DNA of 57,393 nucleotides from Fidelibacterota bacterium. Lineage in GTDB: Bacteria; Fidelibacterota; UBA8477; JABMPR01. The notes beneath the pieces are model-generated. The model was not told where the DNA came from. It saw only the letters and a list, made by a program, of their open reading frames with translations, and searched no databases. The number at the start of each line of letters is the position of its first letter. The stretch's first letter is position 1. This document shows positions 7,955 to 17,128 of the stretch, piece by piece. Position numbers and translations under genes: made by a program. The DNA lies in the NCBI GenBank assembly GCA_016844945.1, contig JAERTJ010000168.1, positions 1-57,393 on the forward strand, written 5' to 3'.

Positions 7955-9019
7955 ATGAATTTCTCTGAGCTGTTGCAGGAGCCATCAAAGCTAAAAACTT
8001 TTTTATTCCACCTGCTGGGGTGGGCGCTGGTGCTTTTTATCTTTACTTTTATTTATAGTCGTATCATCGGCGAATGGCTGCCTGCCTTTTTACACACAGT
8101 CATTACACTGCCTGTGTATATGGCTCCCACCTATTATCTGAGTTATTTCATTGTTCCCCGGTTATTGATCAGTAAGCAGTACATCAGAGCGTTAACCCAT
8201 GGGATTTACCTCATCCTGTCAACCACATTTTTCTATATTTTATTGAGTATTGCTATCATAATGATGCCCGTACCAGGGTTGAATCTTGATATCACGCCTC
8301 AACCAGAAAGTCTGGATGTTTTCTCTCATTTGGTTGGTGTCTTTTTTATCGCTTTTTTGGTTTCATCCGCCCGGCTTTATAAATTGAGGGATGTTGAGGC
8401 AAAGCGTGTGTCAGCGCTGGAGAAATCTAACCTTGAAGCAGAAATGCAGATGTTGAAAGGCCAACTCCACCCACACTTCCTGTTTAATACGCTTAACTCG
8501 ATATACGCGCTGGCTCTGAAAAAATCATCTGAAACTCCTGATCTGATCGTCAAACTATCAGAACTCCTTGACTACACGCTTTACGAATCTCAAAAAAGCG
8601 CAATCACCATCCAGGACGAGGTCAAGATCCTTGAAAATTATATCCAGCTGGAACAGAAGCGTTATGGAGATAGACTTTCAATAGACTTCAATATATCCCT
8701 GGAAAAAGATGACGAGATGATCGCCCCCTTGTTGCTCCTGCCTCTGGTTGAAAATGCATTTAAGCATGGAGCTGGAAAAGTCTCAGGGAAAGCGAGTATT
8801 AACATCGATTTGAACTTCAAAGCAGGTTTACTTGAATTTCAGATCAGGAATAATAAACCTGACATTATCAAGAGATCAGAGGATCAGTCAGGTGGAATTG
8901 GATTAAAAAATCTTCAACAACGTTTAAAACTTATTTATTCTGATCAGCATGAGCTTATAATCAGCGATGAGACGGAAAGTTACCGTGTCAAACTTCGGAT
9001 AAATATGGGGGAAATATAA
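7955..9019 (+). CDS. LytS/YehU-type sensor histidine kinase
   Basis: About 354 residues. Four hydrophobic segments occupy the first 150 residues, then a short coiled linker and a His_kinase (PF06580-type) domain with the motif Q-L-H-P-H-F-L-F-N-T-L-N. His174 in P-H-F-L-F-N is the expected phosphorylation site. The ATPase part shows L-L-L-L-P-L-V-E-N-A-F-K-H-G (N-box) and G-G-I-G-L-K-N-L-Q-Q-R-L (G-box). The membrane part lacks a large periplasmic domain, so sensing is probably within or near the membrane. The LytTR response regulator begins two bases after the stop codon, which strongly implies a cognate pair. Confidence 0.92.
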   Translation: MNFSELLQEPSKLKTFLFHLLGWALVLFIFTFIYSRIIGEWLPAFLHTVITLPVYMAPTYYLSYFIVPRLLISKQYIRALTHGIYLILSTTFFYILLSIAIIMMPVPGLNLDITPQPESLDVFSHLVGVFFIAFLVSSARLYKLRDVEAKRVSALEKSNLEAEMQMLKGQLHPHFLFNTLNSIYALALKKSSETPDLIVKLSELLDYTLYESQKSAITIQDEVKILENYIQLEQKRYGDRLSIDFNISLEKDDEMIAPLLLLPLVENAFKHGAGKVSGKASINIDLNFKAGLLEFQIRNNKPDIIKRSEDQSGGIGLKNLQQRLKLIYSDQHELIISDETESYRVKLRINMGEI

Positions 9020-9020
9020 C

Positions 9021-9725
9021 ATGTCAATACGATGCCTCCTGGTAGATGATGAACCTTTGGCCATGGATGTCTTGGATAACCTGCTGAGCCAGGTTGAGGA
9101 TGTCATTGTCGTTGATCGATGTGAGAATGCGTTGACGGCTTTTGAAGTTCTGGGTAAGGGTGGAATTGACCTCCTTTTTCTAGATATCAGAATGCCTGGA
9201 ATGGATGGTCTGGAACTTATCCAAAGTTTGCAGAATCCACCTCCAATTATTCTGGTTACTGCCCACCGAGAATATGCGGCAGATGGGTTTGACCTTGATG
9301 TGTTGGATTACCTGGTTAAGCCAGTTGGATTTCCACGTCTGCTCAAAGCCCTTGATAAATATCGGCATACATACAGGGTATCCGGGGTGACGTCATCTGA
9401 ATCTACCAGCATCGATGATGCCCATATAGACTTACATGTAGATCGCCGGGTTCATCGTCTGGCCTTGAAGGAGATCATGTATATTGAAAGTCTAAAAGAC
9501 TATCTTAAAATCCATACGGTTGAAGGATCTCTGCTAGTCAGGGAAACCATGCAAAACATCCTGAATCGATTGCCACAAAATAGATTTATCAGAATTCACC
9601 GTTCTTACATCATCCCGATTCAAGCAGTAAAATCATTTGATGCAACTGAGGTAGAAGTCAAAGGTCGCCAGCTACCCATTGGACCCTCTTACCAACGCGA
9701 AGTTCTTAGACATTTAGAAGGATAA
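9021..9725 (+). CDS. LytR/AlgR-type response regulator
   Basis: About 234 residues. The receiver domain (about 1-120) has the V-D-D-E acidic pocket, phospho-acceptor Asp55 in L-F-L-D-I-R-M-P-G-M-D-G and the late L-V-K-P Lys. A LytTR DNA-binding domain follows (about 135-234) with I-M-Y-I-E-S-L-K-D-Y and F-I-R-I-H-R-S-Y-I-I-P. It starts one base after the end of the kinase gene, so the two are surely cotranscribed. Regulons of such pairs often concern membrane or exopolysaccharide genes; the targets here are unknown. Confidence 0.93.
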   Translation: MSIRCLLVDDEPLAMDVLDNLLSQVEDVIVVDRCENALTAFEVLGKGGIDLLFLDIRMPGMDGLELIQSLQNPPPIILVTAHREYAADGFDLDVLDYLVKPVGFPRLLKALDKYRHTYRVSGVTSSESTSIDDAHIDLHVDRRVHRLALKEIMYIESLKDYLKIHTVEGSLLVRETMQNILNRLPQNRFIRIHRSYIIPIQAVKSFDATEVEVKGRQLPIGPSYQREVLRHLEG

Positions 9726-9753
9726 TCATCCAATCCATCACCTTCCCTCGTCT

Positions 9754-9772
9754 CCCTGAGGTTCTCGAAGGG
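9754..9772. repeat. CCCTGAG...CGAAGGG palindromic intergenic element
   Basis: CCCTGAGGTTCTCGAAGGG is an imperfect palindrome in a form common as a dispersed intergenic element in many bacterial genomes (the CCCTTCGAGAACCTCAGGG type). A second, more degenerate GCGAGCTTCGACG...CAAGCTCA stretch follows at about 9817-9850. Only one good copy is seen in this window. Confidence 0.4.
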
Positions 9773-9864
9773 TGTTGATACGAACTGAAGCCAAAAGACA
9801 TTTCGGTAAGCCTACGCTCTGCGAGCTTCGACGTCACAGGCAAGCTCAATGTCCGGGAGGGGTG

Positions 9865-11280
9865 CTAAGCCTCAGGCGTCATGGGGTTCGCAGGAAATTG
9901 TGACGGGAGGATTTCTGGGGTTTCAATGACACTCATTTCTTTCCATTTACCACCACGAAAACGCCACCAGAAGGTCAGGCCCATTCCCACAATAAACATG
10001 GCACAGAATGCCCAGGGCAGATACAGACTGGAATGAAAAACATCTACAGCAATCCAGGTAGGAATGATCAATACAAAAATGGATAGGGCAGTTGTGACCC
10101 GCATGACAAAATGAGTATCACCTGCTCCTTTGATGGCAGAGGAATAGAGAATACTCAGGGTGTCAAAAATGGCATAAACCGCTACAAAGCGCAGGAGAAT
10201 AATGGCAACCCTTACGGTCTCTGGTGCAGCGTTGAATGGAGCAATAAAGACATGAGGGATGCCTATATACATAGCGGTACAGGGTATCATATACATCATC
10301 CCCAATTGAATTGCAGATCCCGTTGCATAGGCAGCCATCTCAGGTTTTCCAGCACCAATATTTTGACCTACACTCATGGACATGGCAATACCCAATCCAA
10401 ACATTGGCATGAATGCCAGGCTGTTGATGTTGATGGCAATATTGGTGGCAGCCAGTTCCATTTGACCAATTCGACCCAGAATTAAAATGAAGGCTGTAAA
10501 ACCCATGATCTCGAGAAAGAAGTGACCACCACTTGGAAGTCCGTACTTCAAGAATCGCTTCATAAATGACAGGTTCCAGGAACGACCAGAAAATACGTGG
10601 AAGCGGGCTTCATGTTTTGGTCTGAAAATAAGAACGATATAGACGACCACAGATGAAAAACCTGCAATGATTGTCGCCAGAGCTGCACCGGCAATTCCCA
10701 TTTCAGGGAAGATTCCAATGCCAAAAATTAAAAGATAATCAAGGATCAAGTTCGTTGTTGTGGTAAATAGATTGACCCACATGACTGGCCAATTGTGCCC
10801 TCGACCAGTGAAAAACCCTGCAAATGCTGCAGACAGGATGGGACCCAGACCTCCAAAACAGAGGATCCTGAAATAGGTGCTCTCCAAAACCTGCAATTGA
10901 CTGTTATGTCCGATAAGTCTAAACAGGTCTGAGGAAAAGGGGGCTACTGCCAGCAGAATAATGGCGCCAAAAATAGAGAGGTATAAACTATGCCAGAGTA
11001 CAGCCCCAACCCTATGATCTTCCTTCGCACCGACGTATTGGGAAACAAAGGTGCCGGCATAACTGACGGTTCCAATAAAAAGACAGATAAAGGCAAAGTT
11101 GAGAATCCCAGCAGGCATGGCTGAAGCCAGAGCTTCCTCTGAATACCAACTGAGAAACATACGATCCACAAATTGTTGGATGGACCAAGATCCTGTACTC
11201 AAAATGAGGGGAATTGCCACAATAAGGATATGACGATATCCAAATTCTGAGCTCCATCTGTTTTTTAAGGCGTGTAGCAT
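9865..11280 (-). CDS. MATE-family multidrug/sodium exporter
   Basis: About 471 residues with twelve predicted hydrophobic helices arranged as two MatE halves. The N-terminal start (H-I-L-I-V-A-I-P-L-I-L-S-T) and the repeated G-x-G-x-A-x-A/T-x-x-x-Q-x-x-G-A type segments (for example S-M-S-V-G-Q-N-I-G-A-G-K-P) are typical of NorM-like MATE proteins. The protein would export cationic drugs or metabolites using a sodium or proton gradient. It is divergent from the TrmB-like regulator at 11522, with about 240 bp between starts, which suggests local control. The C-terminal tail of about 35 residues is soluble. Confidence 0.9.
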   Translation of the reverse strand: MLHALKNRWSSEFGYRHILIVAIPLILSTGSWSIQQFVDRMFLSWYSEEALASAMPAGILNFAFICLFIGTVSYAGTFVSQYVGAKEDHRVGAVLWHSLYLSIFGAIILLAVAPFSSDLFRLIGHNSQLQVLESTYFRILCFGGLGPILSAAFAGFFTGRGHNWPVMWVNLFTTTTNLILDYLLIFGIGIFPEMGIAGAALATIIAGFSSVVVYIVLIFRPKHEARFHVFSGRSWNLSFMKRFLKYGLPSGGHFFLEIMGFTAFILILGRIGQMELAATNIAININSLAFMPMFGLGIAMSMSVGQNIGAGKPEMAAYATGSAIQLGMMYMIPCTAMYIGIPHVFIAPFNAAPETVRVAIILLRFVAVYAIFDTLSILYSSAIKGAGDTHFVMRVTTALSIFVLIIPTWIAVDVFHSSLYLPWAFCAMFIVGMGLTFWWRFRGGKWKEMSVIETPEILPSQFPANPMTPEA

Positions 11281-11486
11281 AAAATCTTTCTATCCTATAT
11301 CCAGGTCATACCCTGGAGGTCTTTATCCAAGAGCCTGACAACCTGCATTTTTTCCAACATCATTAACAGCAATAATTTTTTTATACATGATTCAAGTCGT
11401 TGCAGGAGAACTTGTGCTCCCTCGAGGGGCTGTCATGGAAAAAACCACCAGTTGTAGGAATGATTTTAATTGCATTATTAAAATAA

Positions 11487-11504
11487 TAGTAGTATATGCT
11501 ACTA
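11487..11504. promoter_or_regulatory. TAGTAG-N6-CTACTA dyad before the TrmB-like gene
   Basis: A perfect 6-bp inverted repeat with a 6-bp spacer lies 17 bp before the start codon at 11522 and in the intergenic region shared with the divergent MATE gene. Its position over the probable promoter suggests an operator, perhaps for autoregulation. Confidence 0.4.
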
Positions 11505-11521
11505 GCAATAAGGAAATGGCT

Positions 11522-12391
11522 ATGCAAATTAAAGTTGAGAATGGAATAAATGAGTTCAAAGCCCTGGGCTTCACGCATCTGGAAGCAGAAATCTATCTAC
11601 ATTTGCTTGGTGCAAAGGCGTCGAGTGGCTATGCAATCTCTCAAGCCATCGCTAAGCCCACAGCGAATGTATATAAGGCAATAAACACACTTGAGAAAAA
11701 AGGAGCCATCCTCGTTGACGAGGGTGATACCCGTTTGTGTATTCCCGTACCAGCCACCGAATTGTTGAATGCCTTGCAACATTCTTTCATGACTCAAAAG
11801 GAACGGGCGAGTCAATTTCTCAGTCAGATACAAACCACGGAATCCAGTGATAAGGTTTATCGTCTAAAACAGCCCGAGCAAGTGTTTGAAAAGTGTCGTA
11901 ACATGTTACGCCAGTCAAAGGAGATGGTTCTGGTTGATGCCTTTGGACCTGCCTTGGACCCAATCATGGAAGATTTAATAGCAGCCACAAAAAGAGGTGT
12001 AAAGATTGCATTACATGGGTATGAATCTATCGACATCCCTGGCGTAAGAGTGTTTAACAATTCAGCGGGTCAGACAATCCACCAGAAATGGTCTGGACAG
12101 TGGATAAACATTATTGTTGATAGTAGGGCATTTGTAATGGCTTATCTCTCGAAGGATCTCTCAGGAGTTTATCAAGCCGTTTGGAGCAACAGCCAGTACA
12201 TCTCTTGGGTTTACCACTCCGCCCTGCTCGCTGAACAGCAATTGTCAGAACTAAAAACCAGGTTGAATGATGAAAGTGATATTGAAGTCGTGCGGGAGAT
12301 GGTCGCAGACATGGACCACTTTTTTAACCTCAAAGTACCAGGCTATTTCGACCTACTGGATAAATTCAATGAAAATGAGGAGCAATCCTAA
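11522..12391 (+). CDS. TrmB-like transcriptional regulator with C-terminal PLD-like domain
   Basis: About 289 residues from the ATG at 11522, six bases after AAGGAA; upstream ATGs at 11387 and 11516 are less well placed. Residues about 5-80 form a TrmB winged helix (A-L-G-F-T-H-L-E-A-E-I-Y-L-H-L-L, then A-N-V-Y-K-A-I-N-T-L-E-K-K-G). Residues about 110-240 resemble the phospholipase-D-like C-terminal region of bacterial TrmB-type proteins, without a complete H-K-D catalytic motif. It probably senses a small ligand. Its stop codon directly abuts the start of the aspartic-protease lipoprotein, so these two form an operon, with the MATE exporter divergent. Confidence 0.82.
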   Translation: MQIKVENGINEFKALGFTHLEAEIYLHLLGAKASSGYAISQAIAKPTANVYKAINTLEKKGAILVDEGDTRLCIPVPATELLNALQHSFMTQKERASQFLSQIQTTESSDKVYRLKQPEQVFEKCRNMLRQSKEMVLVDAFGPALDPIMEDLIAATKRGVKIALHGYESIDIPGVRVFNNSAGQTIHQKWSGQWINIIVDSRAFVMAYLSKDLSGVYQAVWSNSQYISWVYHSALLAEQQLSELKTRLNDESDIEVVREMVADMDHFFNLKVPGYFDLLDKFNENEEQS

Positions 12392-13687
12392 ATGAGATAT
12401 CTATCAATACTGATCGTTCTTGTGTTTACATCATGCATCAAAATTTCATCTGATAACCTTCAGCTCCAAACGTTGGATCAGAGCATCACCCAAAAAATTG
12501 CAGCCAGGGAAAGTGCAGGTTTTTGGGAAGCCATGCAGCAGCTTGACTTTCAATTTGCAGCTCAGTTTCCTGATTCCAGTGAAGAACACCAATTTTCTGC
12601 AGGTCTGAAATCAGCCTTGATGGGTGAATATGAGCTCGCAGTTAAGCCACTGGAACACCTCATAGAAACCAGCCAGGATACCAATATGGTAAAATTCTCA
12701 GGTGTCTTGTTAACAGGAATCTATACCTTGCTATTTGATTGGGATGCACTCCTTCGACTAGATGCCCAATTACCTGGAGGCATTGACGACCTTAATACCA
12801 TTGCGATGGTGAAAGCCTGGAACCTCCAAAAGGATGAAGTAATCCATTATCCAGAAGTGCCTCTGACGCTGGATAGTGAAAAATCCATTTCTGGTGTTCC
12901 CATGATCCAGGTTGAAGTAAATGGCGTTCAGCAAACATTCTGGATAGATACAGGTGCGGATTTCACCGTATTGTCATCTGATATTGCTGAGATTTGTGGC
13001 GTTGATCCTCTCGTCGAGTCAGCAAGTAAAGTTGGAACATCCACCGATAAGAAGGTCGACCTATGGCCAGGTGTCATTGATGAATTAAAAATCGGCGAGC
13101 TGGTTTTTGAGAATCATCCCGTGTTTATCATCAGTAAAGAAGATCTGGAGTTTCGATTATTCAAAATTATTAAACTACTCAAAGTTGATGGCATCCTGGG
13201 GTGGAACGCGCTTCAGAATCTAAAAGTGGAACTTGATTATCATCAGGACAAAGTCACGTTCCAGAAACCAGTCCAGAAAGATCGCGAGAAACGAAACTTC
13301 AACTACCTTACCCAACCCTTTGTAACGGTTTTGGACACCATGGGCGTGCCATTTCATTTCTTCCTTGATACAGGTGCCAATGCTACGGGTTTTTATGATC
13401 CAGCCCTTGCTTTTTTTGATACCAGTGCAGCTGAAACATCCACAGCAATGGTGGGGGGAGCTGGGGGTACTCAAAAAATCACACAACTCACGCTGAAGGA
13501 TCAAAGTCTCATTCTGAGCAAAACACGTATCAATTTTTCAAGCATACATGCTCAATCAATGCGAGGCGATAGTGAAGAGGGATTTATTCACTACGATGGA
13601 ATACTGGGATCTGATGTTGCCAGGGGTGCAGTGTTAATTCTTGATTTTCAAAATGGGTGGTGTGAATTGAAACCTGCTCAGGACTGA
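12392..13687 (+). CDS. Lipoprotein with two retropepsin-like aspartic protease domains
   Basis: About 431 residues. The lipoprotein signal ends at F-T-S-C (Cys15). After an alpha-helical region rich in Asp and Glu come two retropepsin-type modules about 140 residues apart: W-I-D186-T-G-A-D and F-L-D326-T-G-A-N. Each is followed by the hydrophobic-hydrophobic-Gly segment of such domains (I-L-G-W-N-A-L and I-L-G-S-D-V-A). The two D-T-G motifs in one chain could form a single active site, as in pepsin, whereas typical bacterial retropepsin-like proteins carry one motif and dimerise. The start codon follows the regulator's stop with no gap, and AGGAG lies nine bases upstream. The substrate is unknown; the location is probably periplasmic, membrane-anchored. 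Confidence 0.82.
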   Translation: MRYLSILIVLVFTSCIKISSDNLQLQTLDQSITQKIAARESAGFWEAMQQLDFQFAAQFPDSSEEHQFSAGLKSALMGEYELAVKPLEHLIETSQDTNMVKFSGVLLTGIYTLLFDWDALLRLDAQLPGGIDDLNTIAMVKAWNLQKDEVIHYPEVPLTLDSEKSISGVPMIQVEVNGVQQTFWIDTGADFTVLSSDIAEICGVDPLVESASKVGTSTDKKVDLWPGVIDELKIGELVFENHPVFIISKEDLEFRLFKIIKLLKVDGILGWNALQNLKVELDYHQDKVTFQKPVQKDREKRNFNYLTQPFVTVLDTMGVPFHFFLDTGANATGFYDPALAFFDTSAAETSTAMVGGAGGTQKITQLTLKDQSLILSKTRINFSSIHAQSMRGDSEEGFIHYDGILGSDVARGAVLILDFQNGWCELKPAQD

Positions 13688-13897
13688 CAGTTTTCTAGCA
13701 ACAGCTGGATGTCAGGCTAACCCTCTGTCTGCGTAAAAGTGAATGGATAGATCTGAGTAGTCAGCATTGCCATGTGTCGAAGGCATTTACCTTTGATCGT
13801 AAAACCAAACCCCAGATCGATCAGGAATCTCTTCCTCCTGCAGAACGTATATATTGCATACTGATGTGGCTCAACGAAACAGGGGGTGTCTCAGATC

Positions 13898-15382
13898 ATG
13901 AAATTTGTGAAAATGATGGCGATGATTAGTGTTGTTTGCCACCTAATGACCGCTTGTACAGATCGCGTGGACAACATGGATGCGTTGATGAAAGCTTATG
14001 CAGATCAGGACCTTTTTAGCGGAACCGTGCTGGTCGCTAAAGGTGATGAACTACTCTATCAGTCTGCTTCTGGCTGGGCTGACCGCAGTGATTCCATTCC
14101 AAGTGGAGTAAACACTGGTTTCAGAATTGGCTCATTGACCAAGCCCTTTACTGCACATGTTATTCAAAGACTCATCACTGAAGGATATCTCAGGTTGGAT
14201 GATACTTTAGGAACTGTATTTCCTACATATAGGGGAGAGGGTAGGGATCAGATTACAGTCCGAGAACTCATCCAGCACACATCCGGAATAATTGCTCACC
14301 TATCTGATGAAACGGAGTCAGTTATTGAGCAAAACCATCATACACTTGATGAATTAGTCAGTTATGCAGAATCGGCACCCCTTGGATTTGTCCCGGGTAC
14401 TGCATTTCAATATAGTAACTACGGCTATGCTGTGTTGGCGAAGGTGGCAGAGAAAGTGACCGGACAGGCATATTCAGATGTGTTAAAGCAATATTTACTC
14501 ATTCCCGGTGGTCTTAACCATACGCAGGGGGCTGACATGGATAGCTACTTGAAAAATGCATCCCTGGGATATGAATATGACCTTTTAGAAGGATATAAAA
14601 ACGCAAACCCCATAGATCTGAGTTATGCACGGGGATACGGGGATATCACGTCAACTACCCATGATCTCTGGAAATGGATCAGGTACCAAAAGAGTTACAG
14701 GCTCCCGGCTACCGAGGATGATTCAATATCTTCAGTAACAACCTGGGGCTGGTTTAATAATAAGATCGTTACAGGCGTTAATGCAGACACGATTGAAGTC
14801 CTTGAGCATAGTGGTAGCATCAATGGATTTGGCTCATTTATGCTTTATGTGCCAGAAGACCAACTCACTGTGATTGTATTAAAGAATTTCAGGTCAAACA
14901 ATTATCTGCAACCGATATATGCTTCCAGTATTGGGAAGCAATTACTCTCTTGTTACTATGAAGATCTGGTTGAGCTCCCCAGGAAATCAGTGGCTATGAC
15001 GCTGGCAAGAAAAATTGGAGAGGGACTAGATATTGATGAGTCATATACCAATTTGAAATTACAGGAACGACAACATTTAAAATTTGATGAATCAGAATTG
15101 AATAAGCTGGGGATTGAATTACTGTTCAAGTACAACAGTCCCTATCAGGCTGCAGAGGTATTCAGGATAAACATGGAGGAATATCCGAGATCATATAATA
15201 CCTATGACAGCTATGCCTTTGCGTTGCTCATGTGCAAAGATACCTCAAGCGCCGTAGCATTCTATAAAAAGGGGTTTAGTGTATTCGACCAATACCCGGA
15301 GGAGAATGATATAGAATCCGTCCATACCAACCTTTCTGATGCAAAATCATTCATACGTAATCTGGAAATTTCAATCCCATAG
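13898..15382 (+). CDS. Serine beta-lactamase-family lipoprotein with C-terminal helical extension
   Basis: About 494 residues from the ATG at 13898; a GTG at 13886 in the same frame is an alternative. The lipobox is L-M-T-A-C. The class C beta-lactamase/D-Ala-D-Ala-carboxypeptidase fold shows S79-L-T-K82 (catalytic Ser and Lys), Y172-S-N and H304-S-G. In other family members (EstB, AmpH, LACTB types) these motifs serve esterase or peptidase as well as beta-lactamase activity. The last 110 or so residues are outside the catalytic domain and resemble a single tetratricopeptide-like unit (Y-Q-A-A-E-V-F-R-I-N and A-V-A-F-Y-K-K-G-F). True antibiotic resistance is not implied. Confidence 0.86.
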   Translation: MKFVKMMAMISVVCHLMTACTDRVDNMDALMKAYADQDLFSGTVLVAKGDELLYQSASGWADRSDSIPSGVNTGFRIGSLTKPFTAHVIQRLITEGYLRLDDTLGTVFPTYRGEGRDQITVRELIQHTSGIIAHLSDETESVIEQNHHTLDELVSYAESAPLGFVPGTAFQYSNYGYAVLAKVAEKVTGQAYSDVLKQYLLIPGGLNHTQGADMDSYLKNASLGYEYDLLEGYKNANPIDLSYARGYGDITSTTHDLWKWIRYQKSYRLPATEDDSISSVTTWGWFNNKIVTGVNADTIEVLEHSGSINGFGSFMLYVPEDQLTVIVLKNFRSNNYLQPIYASSIGKQLLSCYYEDLVELPRKSVAMTLARKIGEGLDIDESYTNLKLQERQHLKFDESELNKLGIELLFKYNSPYQAAEVFRINMEEYPRSYNTYDSYAFALLMCKDTSSAVAFYKKGFSVFDQYPEENDIESVHTNLSDAKSFIRNLEISIP

Positions 15383-15620
15383 GTTGAACTTATCTTTCTG
15401 TCCAAAGTGAAGATTTGGAGAAGCACAAAGTATGAGTTGTCTGAATTCGAAAACCCGGGTGTGGTCCTCTAAACCGGGAGTTCAGTGATCCCCTCATCCC
15501 AAAGCATAAAACTTAGATCAGTCCTGGATATATAGTCCCTCGAATCTGATATTCATGCTCTACCAATACTGGTGACACGGTCTACAAACGGCATGTGTGA
15601 CAAAAACTGTAATTAAATGT
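15383..15620. other. Intergenic region before the hydrolase/TetR promoter
   Basis: This is the upstream part of the 308-bp gap between 15382 and 15691. It has a small CCCGG/CCGGG hairpin near 15453-15480, which is a weak terminator candidate. I see nothing else that is recognisable. Confidence 0.4.
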
Positions 15621-15649
15621 TTGCAAAAACTAATATTATTAGTTAAAAT
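15621..15649 (+). promoter_or_regulatory. Promoter with embedded palindromic operator for the hydrolase/TetR operon
   Basis: TTGCAA (15621-15626), 17 bp, then TAAAAT (15644-15649) form a good sigma-70 type promoter. Between the boxes lies the perfect 17-bp palindrome AACTAATATTATTAGTT (15628-15644). A TetR protein bound there would occlude the polymerase. The downstream TTAGTTAAAATGCTAA (15640-15655) reuses the right half-site in a looser dyad. The natural candidate repressor is the TetR gene at 16547, giving autoregulation. Confidence 0.62.
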
Positions 15650-15690
15650 GCTAACATGAATAAATTGCTTAACAGAAAGAAGATAATATT

Positions 15691-16563
15691 ATGATGAATC
15701 TCAACCATATCGCTTTAGCATTAATCATCCCGGCTTTTTTAGTGGGTCAGGCTTCAATGCTTGAACGGCCCACCGGTAAAATCGCTTATACCCTTCATGG
15801 TGAGGGCTCAACCCTGGTTATCGCCATCCCTGGGATTGGTGAAAATCAGGATCAATATCGCTTCATGATACCTTTACTGGTCAGCGCAGGTTATCAGGTT
15901 GCAACTGTTGATCTAAGAGGTCATGGAGAATCCAGTTTGAATTGGCCTGATTATTCTTCAGCAGCCAATGGAGAGGATATAGTAGCCCTCATCGATGAAC
16001 TGGGGGCAGAAGCCGTTGTGTTGGTGGGAAATTCAATTGGCGGCGCTGCATCTGTATGGGTAGCGGCAGAACGTCCTGATGCAGTCAAAGGAATCGTGAT
16101 GATCAACCCATTTGTTGAGGATGCCAAGCTCAAATGGTATGAAAAGACACTCTATCGAGCCGCCTTTGCCAGACCCTGGGGAAAGGGAACCTGGATGAAA
16201 TTTTATGAGAAGAACTATCCCACAAGACGACCTGATGATTTCGATGAGCACCTGGCAACCCTGGATGCTATGTTATCTCGCCCAGGTGGCTATGGGGCTT
16301 TTAATCAGACCCTTTGGTCATCTCATGCCAGGGCTGCTACCCGTATCGATGAGGTTAAGGCACCTGTGAAAGTGATCATTGGGAGTAGGGATCCAGATTT
16401 CAAGAATCCAGAAGCAGAGATGAACAAACTAAAAGAAATGTTTAAAGGAGATGGAAGCATGATCGAAGGGGCAGGACATTATCCACATGTTGAATTCCCT
16501 TCTCAAACAGGAGAAATAATGGTGAAATATATAAACGGGGTTATGGATGGCACCAAGAGCTAA
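15691..16563 (+). CDS. Alpha/beta hydrolase
   Basis: About 290 residues with a hydrophobic N-terminus that could be a signal peptide (ending near V-G-Q-A). Catalytic elements are the oxyanion-type segment I-P-G-I-G-E-N, the nucleophile elbow G-N-S115-I-G-G, an Asp in G-S-R-D-P-D and the His in G-A-G-H-Y-P-H. The D-L-R-G-H-G-E-S segment is typical of the family. It overlaps the start of the TetR gene by 17 bp, so the two are cotranscribed and translationally coupled. The hydrolase may degrade the ligand of that regulator (inference). ATG codons at 15691 and 15694 are both possible starts. Confidence 0.87.
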   Translation: MMNLNHIALALIIPAFLVGQASMLERPTGKIAYTLHGEGSTLVIAIPGIGENQDQYRFMIPLLVSAGYQVATVDLRGHGESSLNWPDYSSAANGEDIVALIDELGAEAVVLVGNSIGGAASVWVAAERPDAVKGIVMINPFVEDAKLKWYEKTLYRAAFARPWGKGTWMKFYEKNYPTRRPDDFDEHLATLDAMLSRPGGYGAFNQTLWSSHARAATRIDEVKAPVKVIIGSRDPDFKNPEAEMNKLKEMFKGDGSMIEGAGHYPHVEFPSQTGEIMVKYINGVMDGTKS

Positions 16564-17128
16564 GCTTACCAGAGAGAAGGTGCTTACAAAGGCAGCCCGT
16601 CTCGCCAATGTGAAGGGCTGGGATAACCTGAACCTACATACTCTGGCCGCAGAGTTAGGGATCAAACCACCGTCTCTCTATAACCATATTAAAGGACTGG
16701 CAGATTTGAAACATGGTCTGGCTATTCAATCGAGTCGAGCCCTTGTTGAGCAAATTAAAAATGCCACCATTGGCAAGAGTGGTGTCAATGCCTGCCTTGG
16801 GATGGCGTTTGCCTACCTTGAATTCGCCAGAGCAAATCCTGGATTATTGCCGGCAATTGCAGTGGCACCAGATAGAGCAAATGAAGAGCATATGACCATA
16901 GACAAGGATTTTATGGCAATGGGGATAGCCATCATGTCAGGATTCAAATTGAGTGATACTGAGAGGGTTCATGGACTGAGAGCATTGCGTTGTGCGACCC
17001 ATGGCTTTGCCGTCCTGGAACAAGAACAAGGTTTTGGGATTGATATCAATCCAGATGAGAGTTTTGAATGGATGATTCGCAAATTGATAGCAGGATTTCC
17101 CCTTGAAACAGAAAGCGAAAACATATAG
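16547..17128 (+). CDS. TetR-family transcriptional regulator
   Basis: About 193 residues. The N-terminal TetR helix-turn-helix is clear (T-L-A-A-E-L-G-I-K-P-P-S-L-Y-N-H-I, residues about 32-48). The C-terminal ligand domain resembles the WHG/TetR_C_33 type (A-L-R-C-A-T-H-G-F-A-V-L-E). It starts inside the end of the hydrolase gene. Its probable operator is the 17-bp palindrome upstream of that gene. The ligand is unknown; a hydrophobic ester or acid metabolised by the hydrolase is possible. Confidence 0.9.
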   Translation: MAPRAKLTREKVLTKAARLANVKGWDNLNLHTLAAELGIKPPSLYNHIKGLADLKHGLAIQSSRALVEQIKNATIGKSGVNACLGMAFAYLEFARANPGLLPAIAVAPDRANEEHMTIDKDFMAMGIAIMSGFKLSDTERVHGLRALRCATHGFAVLEQEQGFGIDINPDESFEWMIRKLIAGFPLETESENI

